Shown piece by piece: positions 1 to 8,174 of a DNA stretch of 64,000 nucleotides. Each line of letters opens with the position of its first letter. The first letter of the stretch is position 1. The position numbers and the translations under genes are program-made. The notes under the pieces are model-generated. The model was not told the origin of the DNA. It was given only the letters and a program-made list of their open reading frames with translations, and made no database searches. The DNA lies in NCBI RefSeq assembly GCF_003269295.1, contig NZ_QLTT01000008.1, forward strand, positions 329,227 through 393,226, given 5' to 3'. Origin of the DNA: Lentzea atacamensis (GTDB lineage: Bacteria > Actinomycetota > Actinomycetes > Mycobacteriales > Pseudonocardiaceae).

Positions 1-550
1 CGACCGGATGATCGCCGCGATCGGCGACTTCCCGGAGTACGACGGTTTCAGCATCGCCTGCGTCGGCGGGATCGACGCGGCGGAGGCGACCCGCAGGCTG
101 AATGCGTACGTCGTGCCGGACGACGAGCTGCCGGACCTCGGCGACTGGTACGAGGAGCCGTTCGAGGACGACACCGAGCTGGCCATGGGCGTGACGGACG
201 TGCCGGGCGGCTGCGTCGTGGTCCAGCCCTGGTACTTCAACGCGTCCAGCACGGACGTGATGCGCCGGCTGTCCGCGGGCACGGTCGCGTACGGCATGTA
301 CGCGAACCCCAAGAGCGGCGACCAGGGCAGCAGCCACCGCGACGGCGAGATCGTCGGATGGGACCTGCATCCGGGAGGTGCTCCCGCGGAGGACGACGGC
401 ACGCTCGGGGTGCTGCTGGCACACCTGTACGACGGTGAGGCCGTTGCCCACTGCTGCGCCTATGCGGGGCTGCGGCCGGTGGACAACAAGGCGTTCACGG
501 AACCGGATCGGTGGCTGCTGCTGCCCGACATCGAGTTCTGGCGCTCGTGA
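1..550 (+). CDS. Ankyrin/DUF6461-like protein, C-terminal part (5' end outside window)
   Basis: The reading frame is open from the first base, so the gene begins upstream of the window; the ATG at position 8 is internal by comparison with the two paralogues that follow. What is visible is the C-terminal domain: a YDGFSIACVGGIDAAEATRRL segment, a GGCVVVQPWYFN strand, a GTVAYGMYANPKSG loop and a closing LLLPDIEFW. This layout resembles DUF6461-type domains, which have no known activity. The stop codon overlaps the next start (TGATG), so the array is probably translated as an operon. Membership of the DUF6461 group is a judgement from motif style only. Confidence 0.75.
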   Translation, partial: DRMIAAIGDFPEYDGFSIACVGGIDAAEATRRLNAYVVPDDELPDLGDWYEEPFEDDTELAMGVTDVPGGCVVVQPWYFNASSTDVMRRLSAGTVAYGMYANPKSGDQGSSHRDGEIVGWDLHPGGAPAEDDGTLGVLLAHLYDGEAVAHCCAYAGLRPVDNKAFTEPDRWLLLPDIEFWRS

Positions 551-1503
551 TGGAGAGCGAGGGCTGGCGCGGCTTTCCGAGCACCGGCTGGCAGAGCGTG
601 GACGCCGTGCGGCGCCGGCTCGACGCGGGCGCGGACCCGAACACCGGTCCGTTCTGGATGACGCCGCTGCGCTCGGCGGTCGAGTTCGGCACGGCTGAGG
701 TGGTGGCGGAGGTGGCCGCGCGCGTCGACGACGTCGATCAGCTCGACGACGGCCGGAGCGCGCTGTGGCAGGCCGTGTACGAGGGCAAGGCCGACATCGC
801 GCGGGCGTTGCTGGCCGCGGGGGCGGATCCGTCGCGGCCGATGATGTCCGGCTGGTCGCCCGCCCGGCTGAGCCTGGTGACCGGGAACGTCATCCCGTCC
901 GGCGAGGTGCTGACCGACGAGGAGGAGCGGGCGGTCCGCGAGTGCGGCAGGCTCACCCTCGCCCTGAAGGGGTTCCGGCACTACGACGGCTACAGCATCG
1001 CGTGCGTCGCCGGTATCGACGCCGAGGAGGCGACGCGCAGGCTGAACGCGACAGTGGTGCCCACGGCCGAGGTCCCACCCGAGGTTCCGGCAGGGGACTG
1101 GTGGCCCGCTCCGTTCGGCGAGGACACCGAGCGCGCCCTCAGCGTCACGGACGTTCCCGGCGGGTGTGTTCTGGTGCAGCCCTGGTACTTCAACGCTCAG
1201 ACGCCGGTGGTGATGAAACTGCTGTCGGCGGGGACGGTCGCGTACGGCATGTACGCGAACCCCAAGAGCGGCAACCAGGGCAACATCCATCGCGACGGCC
1301 AGACCGTCGGGCGGGACCTGCATCCCGGAGGCGGCCCGGGCGAGCGGGACAGCACCTTCGAGGTGCTCCTGGCGCATCTCTACGCACACAAAGCCGTCGC
1401 CTACTGCTGTGCCTACGTGGGCCTGAGGCCGAAGAACGACAAGGCGTTCACCGATCCGGATCGGTGGCTGCTTCTGCCCGACATCGACTTCTGGCGCTCA
1501 TGA
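550..1503 (+). CDS. Ankyrin-repeat protein with DUF6461-like C-terminal domain (copy 2)
   Basis: A 317-aa protein. Residues about 1-110 hold ankyrin-like repeats (RRRLDAGADPNTG, ARALLAAGADPSRPMM), which usually mediate protein binding. Residues about 135-317 repeat the C-terminal domain of the gene before it, including GTVAYGMYANPKSG and the CCAYVGLRP segment. The ATG at 550 overlaps the previous stop by one base and fits the start of copy 3 (WRGFPSTGWQS). No signal peptide or membrane segment is visible, so it is probably cytosolic. Function unknown; the near-identical neighbours suggest recent tandem duplication. Confidence 0.85.
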   Translation: MESEGWRGFPSTGWQSVDAVRRRLDAGADPNTGPFWMTPLRSAVEFGTAEVVAEVAARVDDVDQLDDGRSALWQAVYEGKADIARALLAAGADPSRPMMSGWSPARLSLVTGNVIPSGEVLTDEEERAVRECGRLTLALKGFRHYDGYSIACVAGIDAEEATRRLNATVVPTAEVPPEVPAGDWWPAPFGEDTERALSVTDVPGGCVLVQPWYFNAQTPVVMKLLSAGTVAYGMYANPKSGNQGNIHRDGQTVGRDLHPGGGPGERDSTFEVLLAHLYAHKAVAYCCAYVGLRPKNDKAFTDPDRWLLLPDIDFWRS

Positions 1504-2456
1504 CGGACGGCTGGCGCGGTTTTCCGAGCACCGGCTGGCAGAGCGCGAACGCCGTGCGGCGCAGGCTCGACGCGGGCGCCGACCCGGACGGCGGCGTCCA
1601 CGGGACGACGCCGCTGCACCTGGCGGTGGAGCACGGCACGGCGGAGGCGGTCGAGGAACTGGCTGCCCGCGCCCGGCACGTCGACGCGATCAACCGCGGC
1701 CGGACGCCGTTGTGGCAGGCCGTGCAGGAGGGCAAGCCCGGCCTCGCTCGGGTGTTGCTGGCGGCGGGCGCCGATCCGTCGCGGCCGATGATGTCCGGCT
1801 GGTCGCCCGCCCGGTTGAGCCTGGCGACGGACCACGTCATCCCGTCCGGCGAGGTGCTGAACGAGCAGGAACAGGCGGCGGTCGATGTGCGCGACGGCCT
1901 CCTCGCGGCGGAGGAAGGGTTTCCGCACTACGACAACTACACCGTCGTGTGTGTGGCGGACATCGACGCGGCCGAGGCGATCCGCAGGCTGAACGCCGCT
2001 GTGGTCCCCGCGGCCGAGGTACCGGACACCGTGCCGGCGGGGGACTGGTTCCCCGCGCCGTTCGGCGAGGACACGGACTTCACCCTCAGCGTCACCGGCG
2101 TGCCCGGCGGGTGCGTGCTGGTGCAGCCGTGGCACTTCAACCTGCAGCTGTCCGAGTTCATGGAACGGCTGTCGGCGGGGACGGTCGCGTACGGCATGTA
2201 CGCCAACCCCAGCAGCGGCAAGCAGGGGTGCGTCTACCGCAACGGCAGGGCGGTCGACGGAGACCTGCATCCCGGCGGCGGTCCGAACGAGCACACCGAC
2301 ACCGACGCGTACCTGGTGCTGCTGGCGCACCTCTACGAGGATCACGCGGTGGCGTACTGCTGCGCGTTCGCGGGCGTGCGGCCGCCGGACAACAAGGCGT
2401 TCACTGAGCCGGACCAGTGGATTCGTCTTCCCGGCCTCAGCAACGGTCGCGCATGA
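1500..2456 (+). CDS. Ankyrin-repeat protein with DUF6461-like C-terminal domain (copy 3)
   Basis: A 318-aa paralogue of the gene before it, with a 4-base ATGA overlap that argues for translational coupling. The ankyrin part (GTTPLHLAVEHGTAEAV, TPLWQAVQEGKPGLARVLL) is closer to the ankyrin consensus than that of copy 2. The C-terminal domain keeps the GGCVLVQPWHFN and GTVAYGMYANPSSG motifs but ends differently (WIRLPGLSNGRA), so the last residues are free to vary. No catalytic motif is apparent. The array may be an immunity-like or scaffold family, but nothing in the sequence settles this. Confidence 0.85.
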   Translation: MTDGWRGFPSTGWQSANAVRRRLDAGADPDGGVHGTTPLHLAVEHGTAEAVEELAARARHVDAINRGRTPLWQAVQEGKPGLARVLLAAGADPSRPMMSGWSPARLSLATDHVIPSGEVLNEQEQAAVDVRDGLLAAEEGFPHYDNYTVVCVADIDAAEAIRRLNAAVVPAAEVPDTVPAGDWFPAPFGEDTDFTLSVTGVPGGCVLVQPWHFNLQLSEFMERLSAGTVAYGMYANPSSGKQGCVYRNGRAVDGDLHPGGGPNEHTDTDAYLVLLAHLYEDHAVAYCCAFAGVRPPDNKAFTEPDQWIRLPGLSNGRA

Positions 2457-2463
2457 TGGGCAG

Positions 2464-3294
2464 ATGCTGGAGGCACTGCGGCGTCAGCTGAGTGACGGCC
2501 TGTTCGAGAAGGTCGCGGGTCCCGAGCGCGAGAAGCACGCGCGGCGGATCCACGACGCGCCCGGTCCGCGCCTGTTCGCCGAAGACCGGCCGATCCGGCA
2601 CGTGCACGCCGATCACGCCATGTTCATCGGCGGGCTGCGGGCGTTGCTGCTGCAGTCGCTGCACCCGCTGGCGATGGCGGCGGTCGCGCAGCACTCCGAC
2701 TACCGCACCGATCCGTGGGGACGGTTGCAGCGCACCAGCCTGTTCGTCGGGGTGACCACCTATGGAACGGTCGAGGACGCGCACAAGGCGATCGAACGGC
2801 TGGGCCGCGTGCACGCGCACATCCACGGCACCGCGCCGGACGGCCGTGAGTACCGCGCCGACGACCCGCACCTGCTGGGCTGGGTGCACGTGGCCGAGGT
2901 CGACAGCTTCCTGCGTTGCCACCAGAAGTACGGCGAGCAGCCGCTCGACGACTACGACGGGTACGTCGCCGACATGGCGGTGATCGCGGACGCGATGGGC
3001 ATCCCGGACCCGCCGCGCACGACCGCTGAGCTCGAAGCGCGGCTGAACGCCTACCGGCCCGAGCTCAAAGGCACCCGCGAGGCCAGGGAGGCGGCACGGT
3101 TCCTGCTGCTCAAAGCGCCTCTGCCGGTACTGGCGATAGGCCCGTACGCGATCCTCTCGGCGAACGCGGTGGCCAGCCTGCCGATGTGGGCGCGGATGCC
3201 GTTGCGGCTGCCGTACCTGCCGATCGCCGAGGCCACCGGCGTGCGGTTCGCGGGCCATGCGTTGATGCGCGGCCTGCGGTGGGTCACGGGCTGA
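2464..3294 (+). CDS. MpaB-family (DUF2236) oxygenase
   Basis: A 276-aa protein of the DUF2236/MpaB family, which includes fungal MpaB and the bacterial rubber oxygenase Lcp, haem-dependent oxygenases that cleave C=C bonds. Family hallmarks seen: a HADHAMFIGGLRALLLQSLHPLAM segment with the expected histidines, the DPWGRLQRTSLFVGVTTYG motif, and HLLGWVHVAEVDSF. There is no signal peptide. The gene starts 8 bases after the ankyrin array and could be cotranscribed with it, and its 3' end overlaps the opposite hydrolase gene by 11 bases. The substrate cannot be inferred. Confidence 0.85.
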   Translation: MLEALRRQLSDGLFEKVAGPEREKHARRIHDAPGPRLFAEDRPIRHVHADHAMFIGGLRALLLQSLHPLAMAAVAQHSDYRTDPWGRLQRTSLFVGVTTYGTVEDAHKAIERLGRVHAHIHGTAPDGREYRADDPHLLGWVHVAEVDSFLRCHQKYGEQPLDDYDGYVADMAVIADAMGIPDPPRTTAELEARLNAYRPELKGTREAREAARFLLLKAPLPVLAIGPYAILSANAVASLPMWARMPLRLPYLPIAEATGVRFAGHALMRGLRWVTG

Positions 3295-4048
3295 GGAAGT
3301 CCATCACCAGCGGCGTCGCGATGTCGCGGAACTCCTCGAAGTAGCCGTGCCGCGCGCCCTCGATGAGGTGCGTGTCCGCGCCCGGGATCCGGGACGCGAT
3401 GAGCTCGGCGTTGGCCGTCGGGTTGAAGACGTCCTCGGTCCCGTGCACCACCAGCGTCGGCGCGGTGATCGACGGCAGCACGTCCCACGCGTCGTGCTCG
3501 CCGCTCGCGAACAGGTGCAGCTTGCGCGCGTACGGCGGCATCCGCGGGTCGCCGAGTGTGTTGTACGGGCCGCTGTAGGCAGGCGTGTACATCAGGTCGA
3601 TCAACGCCTGGCGCGCCTTCTTCTGGTCGACCTGCGCCAACGACCTGCGCACCTCGGCACTGCGTTCGACGGCGTGCGGCCCGCCGGGCGACGTGCAGCC
3701 CAGCACCAGCCGGTCGACGCGGCCGCCGTGGGAGGCGGCGATCCACTGCGCGATCCGGCCGCCCATCGACGTGCCGTAGACGTGGGCCCTGCCGATCCCG
3801 GCGTCGTCGAGGATCGCGACGCAGTCCGACGCGAAGAGCCGCGTGCTGTACGGGGATTCGGGCTTGTCGCTGGAACCGGTTCCGCGGTGGTCGGTGACGA
3901 TCGTCGTGAACCGCGCGGCGAACGACGGCAGCACCTGGTTCCACCAGCGCGACGAGTTCGACTGGCCCGCGATCAGCAGCAGGGGAGGCCCCGAGCCCTC
4001 GACCGAGTAGTGGAGCGCGGTTCCGTCAGCGGCACGAGCGTGGGGCAC
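3284..4048 (-). CDS. Alpha/beta hydrolase
   Basis: A 254-aa single-domain alpha/beta hydrolase. The nucleophile elbow GTSMGG places Ser94; the acid is probably the Asp of VVHGTEDVFNP and the base the His of EGARHGYF. An HRGTGSSDKP loop follows strand 4, as in haloperoxidase-like and 3-oxoadipate-enol-lactonase-like members. No signal peptide, so cytosolic. The gene converges on the MpaB-like gene (11-base overlap) and diverges from the chitinase. Substrate unknown: family members include esterases, lactonases and C-C hydrolases. Confidence 0.88.
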   Translation of the reverse strand: MPHARAADGTALHYSVEGSGPPLLLIAGQSNSSRWWNQVLPSFAARFTTIVTDHRGTGSSDKPESPYSTRLFASDCVAILDDAGIGRAHVYGTSMGGRIAQWIAASHGGRVDRLVLGCTSPGGPHAVERSAEVRRSLAQVDQKKARQALIDLMYTPAYSGPYNTLGDPRMPPYARKLHLFASGEHDAWDVLPSITAPTLVVHGTEDVFNPTANAELIASRIPGADTHLIEGARHGYFEEFRDIATPLVMDFLSP

Positions 4049-4083
4049 GACCGGGCAGTCTAGAACCTTGACTCCGAGGTAGA

Positions 4084-4095
4084 TGGTCTAGTCCA
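4084..4095. promoter_or_regulatory. DasR-box (dre)-like site upstream of chitinase
   Basis: The 12 bases TGGTCTAGTCCA differ at one position from the TGGTCTAGACCA core of the DasR box and of the chitinase direct repeat known from Streptomyces. The site lies about 50 bases before the chitinase start. It predicts control by N-acetylglucosamine status through a DasR homologue, which is not in this window. Confidence 0.55.
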
Positions 4096-4144
4096 ATTCC
4101 AGGAGACCCCTGCCGGCCGCCAACGCGTGTGGGATGGAGCAGCC

Positions 4145-5623
4145 ATGTTGTTGTTCGCTCGAATAAGCGCGGTGGCCGCACTGGTGCTCGGCACCGTGAT
4201 CGTGAGCCTCGCCCCTGCCAGCGCCGCCGGTGTCACGGCGACGTTCTCCAAGCAGTCCTGGGACACCGGGTACACCGCCACGGTGACGATCAAGAACGAG
4301 ACCAGCGCGGCCATCAGTTCCTGGAAGGTCGAGTTCGACTACCCGGCGTCCACGTCCGTCGGCGCCTACTGGGACTCGCTGCTCACCAAGAGCGGCAACC
4401 ACTACGCGTTCGTGAACCGCGAATACAACGGCTCCGTCGCGCCCGGCGCCAGCGTCACGTTCGGCTACAACGCTAGCGGCACCGCCGACCCGGTCAACTG
4501 CACGATCAACGGCGCGGCCTGCACCGGTGGCACCCCGCCGACGACAACGACGACAACGACGACGACCACCACGACCACCACGACGACGACCGGACCTCCG
4601 CCCACCGGCAGCCTGCCGCGCAAGGTGCTCGTCGGCTACCTGCACGCCAGCTTCGCCAACGGCTCCGGGTACATCCGCATGCGGGACGTGCCGGACGAGT
4701 GGGACGTCGTCAACCTGTCGTTCGCCGAGCCCACCAGCTCGACCTCGGGTGAGCTGCGGTTCACCCGATGCCCGGTCGCGGAGTGCCCGAACGTCGAGTC
4801 CGAGGCCGAGTTCATCGCGGGCATCAGGGCCCAGCAGCTGAAGGGCAAGAAGGTCCTGATCTCCATCGGCGGCCAGAACGGCCAGGTGCGGCTGGAGACC
4901 GCGGCGGCGCGCGACGCGTTCGTGCGGTCGGCGTCCGCGATCATCGACAAGTACGGCCTGAACGGTCTCGACGTCGACTTCGAGGGCCACTCGCTGTCGC
5001 TGAACGCCGGCGACACCGACTTCAGGAACCCGACCACACCGGTGATCGTCAACCTGATCTCGGCGCTGCGCTCGCTGAAGTCCCGCTACGGAGCCGGCTT
5101 CGTGCTGACCATGGCACCGGAGACGTTCTTCGTGCAGGTCGGCTACCAGTTCTACGGCGGCGCGGGCGGCGGTGACGCTCGCACGGGCGCGTACCTGCCG
5201 GTGATCGAAGCGATGCGCAACGACCTGACGCTGCTGCACGTCCAGCACTACAACTCGGGCCCGGTGATGGGCCTGGACAACCAGTACCACTTCATGGGCG
5301 GCTCGGACTTCCACATCGCGATGGCCGACATGGTGCTCGCCGGGTTCCCGGTGCGCGGTGACACGTCGAAGGTCTTCGCGCCGCTGCGCCAGGAACAGGT
5401 GGCGATCGGACTGCCCGCGTCCGTCAACGCGGGCAACGGGTTCACGTCCGTCGCCGATGTCCACACCGCGCTGAACTGCCTGACGAAGGGCACGAACTGC
5501 GGCAGCTACAAGCCGAAGGGCGTGTACCCGAACCTGCGCGGCCTCATGACGTGGTCGATCAACTGGGACAAGTTCAACAACTACGAGTTCTCCAAGGCAC
5601 ACCGGGCCTATCTGCCCAGGTAG
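4145..5623 (+). CDS. Secreted chitinase: CBM2, Thr-rich linker, GH18
   Basis: A 492-aa secreted chitinase that hydrolyses chitin outside the cell. The order is a signal peptide (residues about 1-28, ending PASAAG), a CBM2-type binding domain (about 29-125, with a Cys pair and conserved Trp), a 17-threonine linker, then a GH18 barrel. In the barrel, KVLISIGG is the substrate-binding strand and GLDVDFEG carries the catalytic acid Glu280. TWSINWD near the end is typical of the ChiC/ChiD-like GH18 subgroup. I chose ATG 4145 over 4127 because GGAG lies just upstream and the signal peptide then starts cleanly. A dre-like box sits in the promoter. Confidence 0.93.
   Translation: MLLFARISAVAALVLGTVIVSLAPASAAGVTATFSKQSWDTGYTATVTIKNETSAAISSWKVEFDYPASTSVGAYWDSLLTKSGNHYAFVNREYNGSVAPGASVTFGYNASGTADPVNCTINGAACTGGTPPTTTTTTTTTTTTTTTTTGPPPTGSLPRKVLVGYLHASFANGSGYIRMRDVPDEWDVVNLSFAEPTSSTSGELRFTRCPVAECPNVESEAEFIAGIRAQQLKGKKVLISIGGQNGQVRLETAAARDAFVRSASAIIDKYGLNGLDVDFEGHSLSLNAGDTDFRNPTTPVIVNLISALRSLKSRYGAGFVLTMAPETFFVQVGYQFYGGAGGGDARTGAYLPVIEAMRNDLTLLHVQHYNSGPVMGLDNQYHFMGGSDFHIAMADMVLAGFPVRGDTSKVFAPLRQEQVAIGLPASVNAGNGFTSVADVHTALNCLTKGTNCGSYKPKGVYPNLRGLMTWSINWDKFNNYEFSKAHRAYLPR
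4541..4591 (+). repeat. Threonine-codon repeat encoding chitinase linker
   Basis: Seventeen consecutive Thr codons (ACG/ACA/ACC mixtures) lie between the binding and catalytic domains. Such linkers are usually flexible and may be O-glycosylated. The repeat is prone to length change. Confidence 0.85.
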
Positions 5624-5634
5624 TTCGCTTTGCG

Positions 5635-5663
5635 GGTCGCCTGCAGACCATCTGCAGGCGACC
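5635..5663. terminator. Hairpin terminator after chitinase
   Basis: Perfect 12-bp arms GGTCGCCTGCAG and CTGCAGGCGACC enclose a 5-base loop, starting 11 bases after the chitinase stop. There is no U-tract, which is common for actinomycete terminators. Confidence 0.7.
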
Positions 5664-5766
5664 TGGAGCGATCTTGCAGACGAGTCGCCCATTGTTGTTC
5701 CCAGCGAGGCGGTGCCAGGGACACCGGCCTCGGAACTGGGGAAACAAGAGCGACTGGGGACTCGAA

Positions 5767-7068
5767 ATGACGATTCGCACCGCTGTGGCCGTCGCCGCTG
5801 TCTGCGCGGGGCTCCCGGCGTCGCAACCGCCGCGGCCGACGACTTCAACGTCCTGCTGACGTGCGCCGACACCGGCCACAACCAGCAGATGACCCGCCAG
5901 GGCGCAGTCCTGGATCGACGAGAAGCTCACCTACAACCAGGGCGGCTGCTACACCAACAGGTTCGGCAACTACCGCAGGACTGCTCCGGTCACGCCTCGA
6001 TGGCGTGTGGCGCGAGGAGGTCCTTCACCACGAGCGACATCTCCATCATCTCGCACCACACCTCGTGGGCGGAGCTCAAACCCGGTGACGCGCTGAACCG
6101 GCCCGGCGAGCACGTCGCGATCTTCGAGCGCTGGGAGGACGCGGCGAAGACCCGCCCGGTCGTGCTCAACCACGGCGGCGACCCGGTCTACGCGCACCGC
6201 ACCGTGTGGTCCGCCGCCTACGCGCGGACCTACCAGCCGATCCGCTACGACCACATCGTCGACGACGTGCCCACGAACACCAACTCGTCGCTGACCGGTG
6301 ACAACGCGCAGGAGATCGCGGCGGTCGTGGCCAACGGCGAGGTGATGGCGTGGCGCAACGCCCACGGCCTGTCCGCGGAACGGCCGTGGGACGCCAACGT
6401 CGTCATCGCGGCCGGCTTCACCAAGGAGAACCTGCGGTTCGCGGACGTCGACGGTGACGGCGACAAGGACACTCTCGCGGTCCAGGACGACGGCACCGTG
6501 AAGGCCTGGCGCAACGCCAAAAGCTGGGCGCCCCGCGGCCGAGCTCTACGACGGCGACAAGCTGATCGCCGACGGGTTCTCCCGTGACAACACGTTCTTC
6601 GCCGACCTCAACGGCGACCGGCGTGCCGAGTCATCGCGGTGATGCCCAACGGTGACGTGGTGGCATGGCGCAACGCGACCGGTTTCGCGAACGAGCGTCC
6701 GTGGGACGGGTTCGGTGAAGATCGCGACGGGTTTCACCGCGGACAACCTGTTCTTCGCCGACCTCGACAACGACGGCCGTGCCGAGCTCATGACGGTGGC
6801 CGGCGACGGACAGGTGCGAACGTGGAAGAACGTGACCGGCTTCGCGGCGTTCCCGTTCGCCGACGAGAAGAAGATCGGTGTCGGCTTCACCAAAGACAAC
6901 GTGCACTTCGGTGACATCAACGGCGGCGGCCGTGCCGAGATCATCACGGTCCAGGGCGACGGCAAGGTCGTGGCCTGGCAGAACAACCTCGGGTACGCGG
7001 ACAGCCCGTTCGGTGACTCGAAGGTGATCGCGGAGGGCTTCACGAACGAAGGCCCGCACCTGGTCTGA
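5767..7068 (+). pseudogene. Frameshifted NlpC/P60-like amidase with FG-GAP/VCBS-like repeats
   Basis: Pieced together over six frame changes, this is one secreted protein of about 430 residues. It has a signal peptide (MTIRTAVAVAAVCAG...ATAAADD), an NlpC/P60-like domain with the catalytic Cys in DCSGHASM and His in PGEHVAIF, then four repeats of the type VxAWRNAxGF...FADLDxDGRAE that look like FG-GAP/VCBS propeller blades. The frame changes fall near 5815, 5901, 5977, 6530, 6630 and 6715 and alternate between losing and gaining one base, so the last frame equals the first. No other stop or decay is seen between them. Either the gene is freshly broken or these are base-calling errors. If intact, it would act on cell-wall peptides. 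Confidence 0.7.
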
Positions 7069-7082
7069 TCGACGCCGAACGA

Positions 7083-7110
7083 GAGCGGCACCTCACCCGA
7101 GGTGCCGCTC
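7083..7110. terminator. Bidirectional hairpin terminator
   Basis: Perfect 12-bp arms GAGCGGCACCTC and GAGGTGCCGCTC with loop ACCC lie between the convergent 3' ends of the frameshifted NlpC gene and the TenA-like gene, so the hairpin can serve both. Confidence 0.75.
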
Positions 7111-7121
7111 CTTCGCGCGGG

Positions 7122-7763
7122 TCACGCCAGGGTGGACCAGAACTCCAGCTCGTAGGCCTGCAGCAGGCGGCCGTAGCGCCACGCGTGCTTCGGCTGCCAG
7201 TTCGCGTCCAGCGCGGCCTGCACCGCCGCGATCGCGCGTTCTTCGAGCTGCGGGGCGGGCGTGGCGAAGAAGTCCACGAACGCGCACGCGTCGTCGTCGA
7301 ACCCGTAGTGCTCGCGCAGGCCCTTGGCCATGCGGGCGCAGTAGCCGCCCCACGCGGTGAAGTTCGCGAGGATCGCGAGGATCACGTCGGTCGGTTCACC
7401 GTTGAGCGCCATCCACGCCTGGAACGCCGGGTAGGCCTGGCAACCGGGGTAGGGCTCGTAACTCTGGAACTCCTTGGCCGACATGCCGGCGGCCTTCGCC
7501 AGCGGTTCCAGCATCGGCAGCACGAGCTCCTCGCCGCCCGCCAGCAAGGTGAAGAACGCCCGCGCGTTCGGTTCCTCCGCCTTCGCCGCGAGTGTGAGGA
7601 ATGTTCGCCAGTCCGACGACACGATGTGGTTCTCTTCCGCGGCGAACGTCGCGATCACGGCGCGCGGCGCCTGACCGGTTTCGATCAGCTTGACCACGAG
7701 GTTGTCGTGCTCACCGGGGTGCAGCTCCGTCCGGATGCGCGTGACCAGCTCTTTTGCGTTCAT
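7122..7763 (-). CDS. TenA/thiaminase-II-like protein
   Basis: A 213-aa helical protein of the TenA/PqqC haem-oxygenase-like fold. It has an early AAEENHIVSSDWRTF helix, PYPGCQAYPAFQAWMA, an ANFTAWGGYCARMAKGL helix and a terminal WRYGRLLQAYELEFW helix, as in TenA relatives. TenA enzymes hydrolyse aminopyrimidines in thiamine salvage, but several subgroups do other chemistry and I do not see the TenA catalytic Cys. I chose the ATG at 7763 because the 51 residues upstream have no family character. The gene faces a DUF6204-like gene head to head. Confidence 0.75.
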   Translation of the reverse strand: MNAKELVTRIRTELHPGEHDNLVVKLIETGQAPRAVIATFAAEENHIVSSDWRTFLTLAAKAEEPNARAFFTLLAGGEELVLPMLEPLAKAAGMSAKEFQSYEPYPGCQAYPAFQAWMALNGEPTDVILAILANFTAWGGYCARMAKGLREHYGFDDDACAFVDFFATPAPQLEERAIAAVQAALDANWQPKHAWRYGRLLQAYELEFWSTLA

Positions 7764-7832
7764 GGGTACGATTCTTCCGCACGGCGGAAATCGTTCGCCA
7801 GACCGGCGCGCGTTCGGCCACGATGTCTGCTC

Positions 7833-8174
7833 GTGGCTGAACACACCTACCGAGTACTCGTCCGCGGCCGGTTCGCCGACCTGACCGATGACCAGCGCGC
7901 AACGCTCCGGGAACACCTGAAGGGCTTCGACCTCCTGCGCGACGGAGGGTTCAGCGAGGAGGGCGGGCTGACGTTCGACGAGAAGCTCGACTTCTTCAGC
8001 TACCGCGTGATCCTCACCGCTCCCAGTGATCCAAGAGAAGGCAAGCCCGACGAGGCGGGACTGCGGCGCGCGGCCGCGGCCCTCGACGCGCTGGGCGTCG
8101 ACTTCCGCGGGCTGCGCGCCGCCGTCACCGACATGGACGAGATGAAGATCAACCGACCGAAACGGCTGGCCTGA
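7833..8174 (+). CDS. DUF6204-like small protein
   Basis: A 113-aa cytosolic protein beginning at GTG 7833 (VAEHTYRVLVRGRF). The TYRVLVRGRFADLTDDQR opening, GGLTFDEKLDFFSYRV and a closing ...DMDEMKINRP match the style of the actinobacterial DUF6204 family, for which no activity is known. It diverges from the TenA-like gene with a 69-base gap, and its last 26 bases overlap the amidase gene on the other strand. The family label is from memory of the motif pattern. Confidence 0.75.
   Translation: MAEHTYRVLVRGRFADLTDDQRATLREHLKGFDLLRDGGFSEEGGLTFDEKLDFFSYRVILTAPSDPREGKPDEAGLRRAAAALDALGVDFRGLRAAVTDMDEMKINRPKRLA

Noticed and set aside
4541-4591. Possible CRISPR-like or satellite repeat
   Set aside because: It is a run of Thr codons in frame within the chitinase; there are no spacers or repeats of fixed length.
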